Part shown: one piece after another, positions 15,829 to 26,772 of the stretch
Position numbering within the stretch: the stretch's first letter is position 1
Layout of the letters: the number at the start of each line of letters is the position of its first letter
Origin: Thermomonas fusca DSM 15424
GTDB taxonomy: Bacteria > Pseudomonadota > Gammaproteobacteria > Xanthomonadales > Xanthomonadaceae
Direction: 5' to 3'
Assembly (NCBI RefSeq): GCF_000423885.1
Contig: NZ_AUIV01000005.1
Span: forward strand, 119,739-183,738
Length of the DNA stretch: 64,000 nucleotides
Notes under the pieces: generated by a model
The model's input: the letters and a program-made list of their open reading frames with translations, nothing else
Told to the model about the DNA's origin: nothing
The model's database searches: none
Program-made: the position numbers and the translations under genes

Positions 15829-17120
15829 CGCGCGGGCTCGCGGTGGACGACGCCGTCCTTCATCACGAAATCCACCTTCAGCACGTTGCCGATGTCGGCC
15901 AGCGGGTCGCCGGGCAGGGCGACGATGTCGGCGCGCTTGCCGGGCGCCAGCACGCCCTGGTCGTCCACGCCCAGCACCTCGGCGGCGCGGATGGTGGCGG
16001 CCTGCAGCGCCTGCGCGGCGGGGATGCCAGCCTCGACCATGTACAGGAACTCGCGCGCGTTGTCCCCGTGCGGGCCCACGCCCATGTCGGTGCCGAAGGC
16101 GATCTTCACCCCGTTGCGGTACGCCTTGCCCGCGGTGTCCTGGATCAGCGCGCCGATCCGCGCCGCCTTGGGCCGGACGACGTCGGGGAAATAGCCGTCG
16201 ATCTTGGCCTTCTCTGCGACGAAGCGCCCGGCGTAGATGGTGGGCACGTACCAGGTGCCGCGCGCCTTCATCAGCCGCATCACCTCCTCATCCATGTAGG
16301 TGCCGTGCTCGATGCTGGTGACGCCACCGAGGATGGCGCGGGTCATGCCCTCCTTGCCGTGCGCGTGCGCCGCTACCCGGTAGCCGTAATCCTTCGCGGT
16401 ATCGACGATCGCCTTCACTTCGTCGACGGTGAACTGCGGCGCGTCGCCGGACGCCGCGTAGCTGAGCACGCCGCCGGTGGCGGTGATCTTGATGACGTCG
16501 CTGCCGTCCTTGTAGCGCTGGCGCACCGCCTGGCGGGCGTCGTCGACCGAATTGACCACGCCGTCGGTGGGGCCGGGCGGGCCGACCAAGTGCGAGAGCG
16601 CGTCGTTCCAGCCGTTGGTGGGGTCGGCATGGCCACCGGTGGTGGCGATGGACTTGCCGGCGGCGAAGATCCGCGGACCCCTCACCAAGCCCTGGTTGAT
16701 CGCGTCGCGCAGGTGCAGTGCAACTTCGCCACCGAGGTCGCGGACGCTGGTGAAGCCGGCGGCCAGGGTTTTTTCCGCGTAGCCGACCGAGCGATAGGCG
16801 TAGTCCACCGGGTCCAGCCGGAACCCTTCGGAATAGCTTTGCGGGCTGGACTGGCTGCCCATGTGCACGTGCAGGTCGGTGAAGCCGGGGAGGCAGGTGC
16901 GGTCGGACAGGTCGATGGCGCGGGCGTCGCCCGCGGCTGCGCCGCGTCCGGGTACCACCTCGGCGATGCGTCCCGCGCGCACCACCACCGTGTGCGGACC
17001 AAGCAGCGCGCCGCTGCGGCTGTCGAACAACCTGCCGCAGGTCAGGACGGCGTCACCGGCAGAGGCAGCGGGGGCAAGGACGGCCAGCAGGGCGGCGGCA
17101 AGGGCGAGGCGGGTGCGCAT
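15825..17120 (-). CDS. Secreted amidohydrolase (imidazolonepropionase-like/prolidase type)
   Basis: 431 residues with a signal peptide (residues 1-22, ending ASAGD). Metal ligands of the amidohydrolase superfamily are visible: HxH in FTDLHVHMGS, a likely carbamylated lysine in VIKITATGG, histidines in YRVAAHAHG and TSIEHGT, and the aspartate in FGTDMGVGPHG. This group includes Xaa-Pro-type dipeptidases and aryldialkylphosphatase-like enzymes; it would act in the periplasm. It forms an operon with the SemiSWEET gene downstream and is divergent from leuS. Substrate unknown. Confidence 0.82.
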   Translation of the reverse strand: MRTRLALAAALLAVLAPAASAGDAVLTCGRLFDSRSGALLGPHTVVVRAGRIAEVVPGRGAAAGDARAIDLSDRTCLPGFTDLHVHMGSQSSPQSYSEGFRLDPVDYAYRSVGYAEKTLAAGFTSVRDLGGEVALHLRDAINQGLVRGPRIFAAGKSIATTGGHADPTNGWNDALSHLVGPPGPTDGVVNSVDDARQAVRQRYKDGSDVIKITATGGVLSYAASGDAPQFTVDEVKAIVDTAKDYGYRVAAHAHGKEGMTRAILGGVTSIEHGTYMDEEVMRLMKARGTWYVPTIYAGRFVAEKAKIDGYFPDVVRPKAARIGALIQDTAGKAYRNGVKIAFGTDMGVGPHGDNAREFLYMVEAGIPAAQALQAATIRAAEVLGVDDQGVLAPGKRADIVALPGDPLADIGNVLKVDFVMKDGVVHREPAR

Positions 17121-17203
17121 GGCGGATCTCCCGGAAGTCGGCGGATAGTGCCATGCGGGCGGCCCGTGGTGCGCTGCGGTAAGCTTCGTGATCCGCTTCC
17201 CCC

Positions 17204-19948
<2,745 letters not shown>

Positions 19949-19975
19949 ACCGCGCCAGGCTGGCGCATACCCCCG

Positions 19976-19995
19976 CCGTTTCGCTTCCGAAACGG
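19976..19995. repeat. Perfect 8-bp hairpin between leuS and lptE
   Basis: CCGTTTCG (19976-19983), loop CTTC, CGAAACGG (19988-19995). There is no T run after it, so it is either a REP-like element or a weak terminator. Confidence 0.35.
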
Positions 19996-20089
19996 TGGGC
20001 CCCACTCCTTGGCTTCCACTCCCCCTTCGCGCTGCGTGCGAATCGCTCCCCGACGCGGGGCCGGGAATGAAGCGCGATACACTCCGAGC

Positions 20090-20596
20090 ATGAAATCCCG
20101 CCTCGCCATCCTCGCCCTGTCCGCCGCGCTGTTGTCCGGCTGCGGCTTTCACCTGCGCAACGCCCTCAACCTGCCGGCCGACTTGGGCCCGGTGCGGGTG
20201 CTGGCGGCCGACCGCTACAGCCCGCTGGGCGATCTGCTGGCCGAAGGCCTGCAGCGCGCAGGCGCGCAGGCGGCGCCCGCGGAGGCCAGCGAAGGGGTCG
20301 CCACCCTGCAGGTGATTTCCGAGCAGTGGGCCGACACCCCGATCAGCAACGACCAGTCCGGGCGCGCTCAGGAATACGCGCTGCGCTACGCGGTGGTGTT
20401 CAGCCTGCGCCGTGCCGATGGCAGCACCGCAGTTCCGCAGCAGGCGGTGGAGCTGTCGCGCGATTACCTGGCCCCGGCGGTGGATTCCATCGGCAAGGCC
20501 AGCGAGCGCGAGATGCTGGTCCGCGAGCTGCGCCGCGACATGGCGGCGGCGATCCTGCGTCGCGTCGACGCCGCTTCCAAGCCGGCCGCGCAGTAA
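20090..20596 (+). CDS. lptE: LPS-assembly lipoprotein LptE
   Basis: 168 residues from ATG 20090. A lipoprotein signal (LSAALLSGCGFHLR) places the acylated cysteine at residue 18, and CGFHLR with the following hydrophobic strand is the LptE hallmark. LptE plugs the LptD beta-barrel and delivers lipopolysaccharide to the outer leaflet. The order leuS-lptE-holA is the standard gammaproteobacterial arrangement, which supports the call more than the weakly conserved body. Confidence 0.92.
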   Translation: MKSRLAILALSAALLSGCGFHLRNALNLPADLGPVRVLAADRYSPLGDLLAEGLQRAGAQAAPAEASEGVATLQVISEQWADTPISNDQSGRAQEYALRYAVVFSLRRADGSTAVPQQAVELSRDYLAPAVDSIGKASEREMLVRELRRDMAAAILRRVDAASKPAAQ

Positions 20597-20612
20597 CGCC
20601 GGCAGGCCGCGC

Positions 20613-21653
20613 ATGGAACTGGGCGCAGACCGCCTTGCCGGACAGCTGGCCAACGAGCCGCTGCGGCCGGTCTATCTGATAGCCGGCAGCGAGCCGCTGC
20701 TGGTGCTGGAAGCCGCCGACGCGGTGCGCGCCGCCGCGCGCGCGCAGGGCATCCCCGACCGCGAAGTGCACGACATGGAAGGCCGCGATGCCGACTGGGA
20801 CGGGCTGGATGCGTCGATCAACGCGCCCAGCCTGTTTGCCAGCCGTCGCCTGATCGAAGTCCGTCTGCCCACCGGCAAGCCGGGCGCGGAGGGCGCGAAG
20901 CTGATTTCCGGCTTCTGCGCCGCGCCGCCGCCGGACGTGGTGCTGCTGGTGATCGCCGGCGAATGGTCGAAGTCGCACGCCGGCAAGTGGAGCGAGGCGG
21001 TCGCCCGCGCCGGGCACCTCGCCATCGCCTGGCCGGTGAAGCCGCAGGAGCTGTCAGGCTGGATCGGCCAGCGCCTGCGCAGCCGCGGCATCAAGGCCGC
21101 ACCCGACGCGGTGGCGCGGCTGGCGCAGCGGGTGGAAGGCAACCTGCTGGCGGCGGCGCAGGAAGTGGACAAGCTGGCGCTGCTGCTGCAGGGTCAGGCC
21201 GAGGTGCTGGATGTCGAGCGGATGGATGCGCTGGTCGCCGATTCCGCGCGCTTCGACGTGTTCCGGCTGGTCGATGCCGCCCTCAACGGGCAAGCCGCGC
21301 AGGTGTCGCGGGTGATCGCCGGGTTGAAGGCGGAAGGCGAGGCGATCCCGGCGCTGATGGGCATGGTGGTGAAGGAGCTGCACACCGTCGCCGCGCTGGC
21401 GCGCGCGCGCAATTTCGCCGCCGAGTGCAAGGCGCAGCGCATCTGGCCGGCCAAGGAAGCCGTGTACAAGCGCGCGCTGTCGCGGCATCCGCCGGAGCGC
21501 TGGCAGCGGTTGCTGGTGGAAGCCGGCAGCGTGGACCGCATTTCCAAGGGCCGGGTGCGGCCGGGCCGCGAATCCCACGACGCCTGGCTGCAGCTGGAAC
21601 GCCTGCTGCTGACGGTTGCGGATCCGGGCGCACTGCGCCTGCTGGCATCGTGA
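20613..21653 (+). CDS. holA: DNA polymerase III delta subunit
   Basis: 346 residues from ATG 20613. The N-terminal RPVYLIAGSEPLLVLEA and the later KTWPAKEAVYKRAL-like stretch (IWPAKEAVYKRALSRH) fit HolA. The delta subunit opens the beta clamp as part of the clamp loader; it has an AAA+ fold without a working ATP site. The stop overlaps the GTG start of nadD. Confidence 0.94.
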   Translation: MELGADRLAGQLANEPLRPVYLIAGSEPLLVLEAADAVRAAARAQGIPDREVHDMEGRDADWDGLDASINAPSLFASRRLIEVRLPTGKPGAEGAKLISGFCAAPPPDVVLLVIAGEWSKSHAGKWSEAVARAGHLAIAWPVKPQELSGWIGQRLRSRGIKAAPDAVARLAQRVEGNLLAAAQEVDKLALLLQGQAEVLDVERMDALVADSARFDVFRLVDAALNGQAAQVSRVIAGLKAEGEAIPALMGMVVKELHTVAALARARNFAAECKAQRIWPAKEAVYKRALSRHPPERWQRLLVEAGSVDRISKGRVRPGRESHDAWLQLERLLLTVADPGALRLLAS

Positions 21654-22351
21654 GCAGCCCGCTGCGGGTGTTCTATGGCGGCAGCTTCGACCCGGTGCAC
21701 AACGGGCACCTGGCCATCGCCCGCGCCGCCCGCGATGCGCTGCACGCCGAGGTGGCGCTGGTGCCGGCGCGCGATCCGCCGCACAAGGACGCCACCCATG
21801 CCGATAGCGACCAGCGCGCGCAGCTGCTGGCGCTGGCGATCGACGGCGAGCGGGGGCTGCGGGTGGACACGCGCGAACTGCACCGCGCCGGTCCGTCCTA
21901 CACCTTCGACACCCTGACCGAGCTGCGCGCCGAAGCCGGCGCCAGCGCGCCGCTGGCGTGGCTGGTCGGCGCCGACTCGCTGCTTCAGCTGCATACCTGG
22001 CACCGCTGGCGCGAACTGTTCGACCTCGCCCATATCGTCGCCGTGCAGCGCCCGGGTGCCGAGGTCGACGCCGCGCGCCTGCGCGAACAGGCGCCGCAGG
22101 TGCTGGCCCAGGTCAATGGCCGCTGGCTGCCGCCCGATGCGTTGGCTGATGGGCCGGCTGGCGGCTTCGTCCTGCTGCCGCTGGCGGAGCTGCGGCCGGA
22201 GTCCTCCACCGAGCTGCGCCGCCGCATCGCCGCCGGCGAACCGTGGCGGGAGTGGGTGCCGGCGGCCGTGGCCGCGCGTATCGACAGCCTTCATCTCTAC
22301 CGCAACCCGGCCGTTATACTGCCTGCGTTTCCATCGAGCGATCGCCCTTGA
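21650..22351 (+). CDS. nadD: Nicotinate-nucleotide adenylyltransferase
   Basis: 233 residues from GTG 21650, overlapping the holA stop by four bases. The nucleotidyltransferase motif FYGGSFDPVHNGHLAIAR, the later LVGADSLLQLHTWHRW and the SSTELRRRIAAGE (ISSTxxR) motif are all present. It converts nicotinate mononucleotide and ATP to deamido-NAD. A second branch of NAD synthesis, nadA-nadB, lies at 56-59 kb. Confidence 0.95.
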   Translation: MSSPLRVFYGGSFDPVHNGHLAIARAARDALHAEVALVPARDPPHKDATHADSDQRAQLLALAIDGERGLRVDTRELHRAGPSYTFDTLTELRAEAGASAPLAWLVGADSLLQLHTWHRWRELFDLAHIVAVQRPGAEVDAARLREQAPQVLAQVNGRWLPPDALADGPAGGFVLLPLAELRPESSTELRRRIAAGEPWREWVPAAVAARIDSLHLYRNPAVILPAFPSSDRP

Positions 22352-22752
22352 CCACCGCCGCCCAAGTCATCAAGACCAGCCTGCCCAACCCGCCGCCCTC
22401 CGTGGAGGCCCTGCTGAAGGCCGTGCACGACGGGCTGGAAGAACTCAAGGCCAAGGACATCGTTGAAATAGACGTACGCGGCAAGAGCAGCGTCTGCGAT
22501 TACATGGTGGTTGCCTCCGGCACCTCCACCCGCCACGTGAAGTCGGCGGCGGACGAAGTGGTGCGCTTCGCCAAGAAGCTCGACGTGATGCCGCTGGGCG
22601 TGGAAGGCGAGCGCGAGGCCGAATGGGTGCTGGTGGACCTGGGGGACGTGGTCGTCCACGTCATGCTGCCGAGGGTGCGCGAGTTCTACGCGCTGGAACG
22701 GCTGTGGTCGGTCGGCGACCAGCCGCCGGCAGCGGGTGGCGAAGACGAATAA
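22348..22752 (+). CDS. rsfS: Ribosomal silencing factor RsfS
   Basis: 134 residues from TTG 22348, which overlaps the nadD stop (TTGA) and has GAGCGA a few bases before it. The core KAKDIVEIDVRGKSSVCDYM, ASGTSTRHVKSAAD and HVMLPRVREFYALERLW is typical. RsfS binds ribosomal protein L14 and blocks subunit joining under starvation. Downstream order is rsfS, a J-domain gene, rlmH. Confidence 0.93.
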   Translation: MTTAAQVIKTSLPNPPPSVEALLKAVHDGLEELKAKDIVEIDVRGKSSVCDYMVVASGTSTRHVKSAADEVVRFAKKLDVMPLGVEGEREAEWVLVDLGDVVVHVMLPRVREFYALERLWSVGDQPPAAGGEDE

Positions 22753-23875
22753 GCCCGGTGCCGTCACGGCCGTTGCGCCGGTGGCGGCAGCCAGCGTCCT
22801 GCAGCAGCTGCAGGCGCAGTCCGGCCTCTGCGCCCAGGCCAGCCCGGCGCGCAAGCGCTTCGACAAATTGGTGTCCGAGCTGGAGCGCCAGCGCGGCGAA
22901 CTGCGCGCCTGGGCCGAGGCCCTGCCGCGCTGGCATGAGCGCCACCAGTCGCAACTGGCGCCGCTGTTGGCGCAGCGGATCGAGCTGGATGTCGCGCTGG
23001 TGGAATTGCTGGACCACAGCGACGCCACCATCAAGCTGGCCAAGAGTGATCGCGCCGTTCTTTCCGAACTGCTGTGCCAGCTGGCCGGGCCATTGATCGA
23101 GGCCGGTCGCGTGGAACTCAAGCCACTGTACGACCGCCACAGTCCGCAGGACTACGACGCGGACATGGCGGAAACGGATGCGATGTTCAAGCAGGTGCTC
23201 GGTGCTGCGTTCGGCCTGTCGCCCGAGGACGTGGAGGCGATGGACTCGCCGGACGCGGTGTTCGAGCAGGCGCAGGCGCGAATGCACCAGCAGCAGGAAC
23301 ATGTGCGGCAGCGCAAGGCGCGTCGGCAGCAGCGCGAACGCGCCAAACAGCCGGCCGACGAGCCGCCGCCGCTGCGCGAGCTGTACCGCAGGCTCGCGGC
23401 CAGCCTGCATCCGGATCGCGCCCGCGACGCCGCCGACGGCCAGCGCCGCACCGTGTTGATGCAGCGGCTCAACGCCAGCTACAAGGCTGGCGACCTGATC
23501 GGCCTGATCGAGCTGCAGGTGGAGATCGGCCTGCTGGACGCCGCCGGCGTGGATGCACTCACCGACGCGCGCCTGCAGCAGTACAACCGCGAGCTGTCCC
23601 GGCAGTGCGAGGAGGTCGCGCGGGAACTGGCGCAGGTGGAGCAGGGCTTCTGCGCGGACTACGGGCTGGATCCGGCGCGGCGGCTGAAGCCGCAGCAGCT
23701 CGACAAGCTGCTGGCGCGTTGCAAGCGCGAAGTCGAAGCCGACCTGGCGATCATGCGCGCCGACCTGCGCGGCCTGCAGCAACCGCAGGCGTTCAAGCGC
23801 TGGCTCAAACAACAGCGCCAGCTGGGCGATGAGGATGCGCGCTTCGCTCAGGATGACGCCGGGTACTGGTACTGA
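22736..23875 (+). CDS. J-domain protein of unknown role
   Basis: 379 residues from GTG 22736, overlapping the rsfS stop. Residues about 1-190 are charged helices rich in Gln, Arg and Glu (probable coiled coil). A J-like domain follows: LRELYRRLAASLHPDRARDA with the HPD motif, then QRRTVLMQRLNASYKAGDL, then a helical C-terminus. HPD proteins stimulate Hsp70 (DnaK) ATPase. The gene sits between rsfS and rlmH, overlapping both by 1-17 bases, so it is part of the ribosome-linked operon. Any ribosome role is inferred from position only. Confidence 0.8.
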   Translation: MAKTNKPGAVTAVAPVAAASVLQQLQAQSGLCAQASPARKRFDKLVSELERQRGELRAWAEALPRWHERHQSQLAPLLAQRIELDVALVELLDHSDATIKLAKSDRAVLSELLCQLAGPLIEAGRVELKPLYDRHSPQDYDADMAETDAMFKQVLGAAFGLSPEDVEAMDSPDAVFEQAQARMHQQQEHVRQRKARRQQRERAKQPADEPPPLRELYRRLAASLHPDRARDAADGQRRTVLMQRLNASYKAGDLIGLIELQVEIGLLDAAGVDALTDARLQQYNRELSRQCEEVARELAQVEQGFCADYGLDPARRLKPQQLDKLLARCKREVEADLAIMRADLRGLQQPQAFKRWLKQQRQLGDEDARFAQDDAGYWY

Positions 23876-24345
23876 TGAAGGCGCGTCTGATCGCCGTGGG
23901 CGAGCGCGCGCCCGGCTGGGTGGCGCAGGGCTTCGCCGAGTACCAGAAACGGCTGTCGCACTGGCTGCCGCTCGATCTCGTCGAGGTCGAACCCGGCGTG
24001 CGCGGCAAGGGTCGTGACACCGCCCGCGCGATGAGCGACGAGGGCGCGCGGGTGCTGGCGGCGCTGCCGAAGAGCGCGCATGTGGTGGCGTTGGATGGGC
24101 GCGGGAAAATGCATTCGTCCGAACAGCTCGCCCAACGCCTCGAACGCTGGCGCGGGCAGGGCCGCGACCTCGCCTTCCTGATCGGCGGCCCCGAGGGCCA
24201 TGCCGCCGAGGTCATCGCCCGCGCCGACGAACACTGGTCGCTGGGCCCGCTGACCCTGCCGCACATGCTGGTGCGGCTGGTGCTGGCCGAACAGATCTAC
24301 CGCGCGGCGGCGCTGCTGGCCAACCATCCCTATCACCGCGCCTGA
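23875..24345 (+). CDS. rlmH: 23S rRNA (pseudouridine1915-N3)-methyltransferase
   Basis: 156 residues, standard length. The SPOUT-fold SAM site IGGPEGHAAEV and the C-terminal LPHMLVRLVLAEQIYRA are exact family marks. It methylates pseudouridine 1915 in helix 69 of assembled 70S ribosomes. The ATG uses the last base of the J-domain gene's stop. It is the last gene of the leuS/holA run and ends before a bidirectional terminator. Confidence 0.97.
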   Translation: MKARLIAVGERAPGWVAQGFAEYQKRLSHWLPLDLVEVEPGVRGKGRDTARAMSDEGARVLAALPKSAHVVALDGRGKMHSSEQLAQRLERWRGQGRDLAFLIGGPEGHAAEVIARADEHWSLGPLTLPHMLVRLVLAEQIYRAAALLANHPYHRA

Positions 24346-24366
24346 TCACAGCGCACGCGGGCAACA

Positions 24367-24394
24367 AAAAACCCGCCGTTTCCGGCGGGTTTTT
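24367..24394. terminator. Bidirectional intrinsic terminator between rlmH and tsf
   Basis: AAAAACCCGCCG (24367-24378), a TTTC loop, and the matching CGGCGGGTTTTT (24383-24394). A run of A on one side and T on the other lets it serve both converging transcripts. Confidence 0.9.
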
Positions 24395-24417
24395 CGTGGG
24401 TTGGGTGTCGCGAAGAA

Positions 24418-25296
24418 TCAGACCTGCATCGCCTTGGCGACTTCGGCCAGGTAGTCTTCCTGCACCTTCTCGATGCCTTCGCCGACCACCAGGCGCTGGA
24501 AGCCCAGCACGTCGGCGCCGGCGGCCTTGACCACGGCTTCGACGGTCTTGTCGCCGTCCAGCACGTAGGGCTGGCCGTACAGGGTGACCTCGTTGACGAT
24601 CTTGTTGATCTTGCCGCTGATGATCTTCTCGAGGATCTCGGCCGGCTTGGCCTTGTCCTTTTCGCTCATCTTGGCCAGCTCGATTTCCTTTTCCTTGGCC
24701 ACGAACTCGGCCGGCACATCGGACGTCTTGTTGTGCGGCGGGTTCATCGCGGCGATGTGCATCGCCAGGCCGCGGGCCAGGTCGGCGTCGCCGCCGGCCA
24801 GCTCGACCAGCACGCCGATCTTGCCGCCGTGCACATAGGCCGCCACGTTGTTGTTGCCGTCCACGCGCACCATGCGGCGCACCTGGATGTTCTCGCCGAG
24901 CTTGGCGATGGCGGCGGCGCGGGCTTCCTCGACGGTCTCGCCGGAAGCCAGCTTGGCGGTCTTCAGGGCTTCAACGTCGGCAGCACCGGAGCTCAGCGCG
25001 GCGGCGGCGATGGCGTCGCACAGGGCGACGAAGCTGCCGTCCTTGGCCACGAAGTCGGTTTCGGAATTGATCTCGACCAGCACGGCGTTGCCGCCGTTGC
25101 CGGCAGCGGCCACGCGGCCTTCGGCGGTGACGCGGCTGGCCTTCTTGTCGGCCTTGGCCAGACCCGACTTGCGCAGCGCCTCGGCGGCGGCGTCGATGTC
25201 GCCGTTGTTTTCGGTCAGTGCCTTCTTGCACTCCATCATGCCGGCGCCGGTGCGCTCGCGCAGATCCTTGACCAGGGAAGCGGTGATTTCAGCCAT
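24418..25296 (-). CDS. tsf: Translation elongation factor Ts
   Basis: 292 residues. The N-terminal LVKDLRERTGAGMMECKKAL and VEINSETDFVAKD are the EF-Ts signatures; the coiled-coil and the C-terminal domain are complete. It exchanges GDP on EF-Tu. It follows rpsB on the same strand with a 158-base gap holding two small hairpins. Confidence 0.98.
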   Translation of the reverse strand: MAEITASLVKDLRERTGAGMMECKKALTENNGDIDAAAEALRKSGLAKADKKASRVTAEGRVAAAGNGGNAVLVEINSETDFVAKDGSFVALCDAIAAAALSSGAADVEALKTAKLASGETVEEARAAAIAKLGENIQVRRMVRVDGNNNVAAYVHGGKIGVLVELAGGDADLARGLAMHIAAMNPPHNKTSDVPAEFVAKEKEIELAKMSEKDKAKPAEILEKIISGKINKIVNEVTLYGQPYVLDGDKTVEAVVKAAGADVLGFQRLVVGEGIEKVQEDYLAEVAKAMQV

Positions 25297-25328
25297 GGGG
25301 ATTACCTCTAGATGTATGGAAACGCCAT

Positions 25329-25408
25329 CCCTGCGAAAGCAGGATCCGGAGACCTTGCCCGTTCGGGGTTCAACGTCCCTGGACTCCCGCCTGCGCGGGA
25401 ATGGCGAG
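25329..25408. repeat. Two REP-like hairpins between rpsB and tsf
   Basis: CCTGC-GAAA-GCAGG (25330-25343) and CCCGC-CTGC-GCGGG (25386-25399) are flanked by complementary GCCAT/ATGGC, giving a loose outer palindrome. A similar CCCGC/GCGGG hairpin is at 26349-26362. The pattern resembles short dispersed palindromes common in this group; it could also modulate the rpsB/tsf ratio. Confidence 0.5.
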
Positions 25409-25454
25409 CAGTAACCCGCGGCCGCGCAGCTGGGCGCGACCGCGGGACGGGCGA

Positions 25455-26234
25455 TTACTCGCCCTTCTTGCCGTTGCGGCGGGCCGGCTTGGCCTCTTCG
25501 CCTTCGACGGCGGCGGCGAAGTCTTCTTCACGCACCGTGGCCGAATTCGGGGCAGCGGCCTTGCCTTCCAGCACGGCGTCGGCGGCGGCGCGGGCGTACA
25601 GCTGCACGGCGCGGATGGCGTCGTCGTTGCCGGGGATCGCGTAGTCCACCAGTTCCGGGTTGTAGTTGGTGTCGACCACCGCGATCACCGGGATGCCGAG
25701 CTTCTTGGCTTCCTTGATGGCGATGTCTTCATGGCCGATGTCGATCACGAAGATCGCGTCGGGCAGGCGGTTCATTTCCTTGATGCCGCCCAGCGAGGCT
25801 TCCAGCTTGTCGCGCTCGCGGCGCAGGCCCATCACTTCGTGCTTGACCAGCTTCTGGAAGGTGCCGTCGGTTTCCGCGGCTTCCAGTTCCTTCAGGCGCG
25901 ACACCGACTTCTTGACGGTGGCGAAGTTGGTCAGGGTGCCGCCCAGCCAACGCTGGTTCATGAACGGCTGGCCGCAACGCTCGGCTTCTTCCTTGATGGC
26001 ATCGCGCGCGCTGCGCTTGGTGCCCAGGAACAGGATGGTGCCGCGCTTCTGCGCAACGCCCGAGATGAAGTTCATCGCGTCGTTGAACAGCGGGACGGTC
26101 TTTTCCAGGTTGATGATGTGGATCTTGCCGCGGGCGCCGAAGATGTACGGGCCCATCTTGGGATTCCAGTAGCGGGTCTGGTGGCCGAAGTGGACGCCGG
26201 CTTCCAGCATCTGGCGCATGGTGATCTGGGGCAT
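25455..26234 (-). CDS. rpsB: 30S ribosomal protein S2
   Basis: 259 residues from ATG 26234 (MPQITMRQMLEAGVHFGHQT); a longer frame to 26288 adds unrelated residues. The S2 motifs RYWNPKMGPYIFG and PDAIFVIDIGHEDIA are present. It binds the body of the 30S subunit late in assembly. Translation of rpsB is autoregulated by S2 in gammaproteobacteria, and a leader of about 190 bases is predicted here. Confidence 0.98.
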   Translation of the reverse strand: MPQITMRQMLEAGVHFGHQTRYWNPKMGPYIFGARGKIHIINLEKTVPLFNDAMNFISGVAQKRGTILFLGTKRSARDAIKEEAERCGQPFMNQRWLGGTLTNFATVKKSVSRLKELEAAETDGTFQKLVKHEVMGLRRERDKLEASLGGIKEMNRLPDAIFVIDIGHEDIAIKEAKKLGIPVIAVVDTNYNPELVDYAIPGNDDAIRAVQLYARAAADAVLEGKAAAPNSATVREEDFAAAVEGEEAKPARRNGKKGE

Positions 26235-26348
26235 TTCTGAAACTCCGATGAGGGAATCCGCGCCGGTTGGATGAAGGCGCTGCGCCACGGCCGCGGGGGC
26301 TGGCGCTGGATTCCGGGGTTGGGCCTCCCCGTCGTCACCGCTTCCGAA

Positions 26349-26362
26349 CCCGCTTGCGCGGG
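26349..26362. repeat. Small hairpin in the rpsB leader
   Basis: CCCGC (26349-26353), TTGC loop, GCGGG (26358-26362), flanked by CCGAA and CACCCCGG. It resembles the hairpin at 25386-25399. Confidence 0.4.
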
Positions 26363-26434
26363 CACCCCGGAGCGGGGGTTGCCGACAGGTGTGGATTTGC
26401 CGATGGCGCTCGGCATGGCGTTTACAGCCGCGGA

Positions 26435-26463
26435 ATTATAGGGGAGGAGGGGTTTGCGAGCAA
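26435..26463 (-). promoter_or_regulatory. Predicted rpsB promoter
   Basis: On the minus strand a perfect -10 TATAAT (26435-26440) lies 17 bases from TTGCTC (26458-26463). It would start transcription near 26428, leaving an untranslated leader of about 190 bases before rpsB. Confidence 0.65.
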
Positions 26464-26472
26464 ATCATGGCT

Positions 26473-26706
26473 GCAACCAGGCCGCCGGCCGGAGGCGGCT
26501 TGTCCCTCAATCGGGCCATCCCTGGCCCGATTCGGGCGCCGGGCATCCTGCCCGGCTTTGTGCTCGCCCCCGGCCGGCGGTCTGGTTGCATGGAGGTGAT
26601 GGGGTGCGCCGGGGGAAGAGCCCGAGCGGGCCATGGATGGCCCGCGGCCGCGACATCAGTCTTGGATGACTGGATCGAGCGGCGGACTCTTCCCCCGGCG
26701 CATCCC
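26473..26706. repeat. Pair of nested imperfect palindromes in the rpsB-map divergent region
   Basis: The 538 bases between rpsB and map hold no gene I can support. Palindrome 1: arms 26473-26496 and 26566-26589 match at 22 of 24 positions and enclose two smaller perfect hairpins, one with arms AATCGGGCCA/TGGCCCGATT and one with GCCGGGCA/TGCCCGGC. Palindrome 2: arms 26601-26620 and 26687-26706 match at 19 of 20 and enclose GCGGGCCAT/ATGGCCCGC (26626-26645) and CAGTC/GACTG. Both share the inner CGGGCCAT...ATGG/TGGCCCG theme. They may be mobile palindromic repeats or a structured RNA; no relative is known to me. Confidence 0.65.
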
Positions 26707-26772
26707 AGCACCGGACAACGGTCTTGCAGACGCCGTTCTGCCGCCACCCGCGCAATGCGCGATAATCCGCAA

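Noticed and set aside
25320..26410. CRISPR-like array from the recurring CCCGC/GCGGG hairpins
   Set aside because: Only three short hairpins at irregular spacing, with no constant repeats or cas genes.
26389..26772. N-terminal extension of map
   Set aside because: The extra residues come from palindromic DNA, and MetAP type I begins at MTINLKTPAE.
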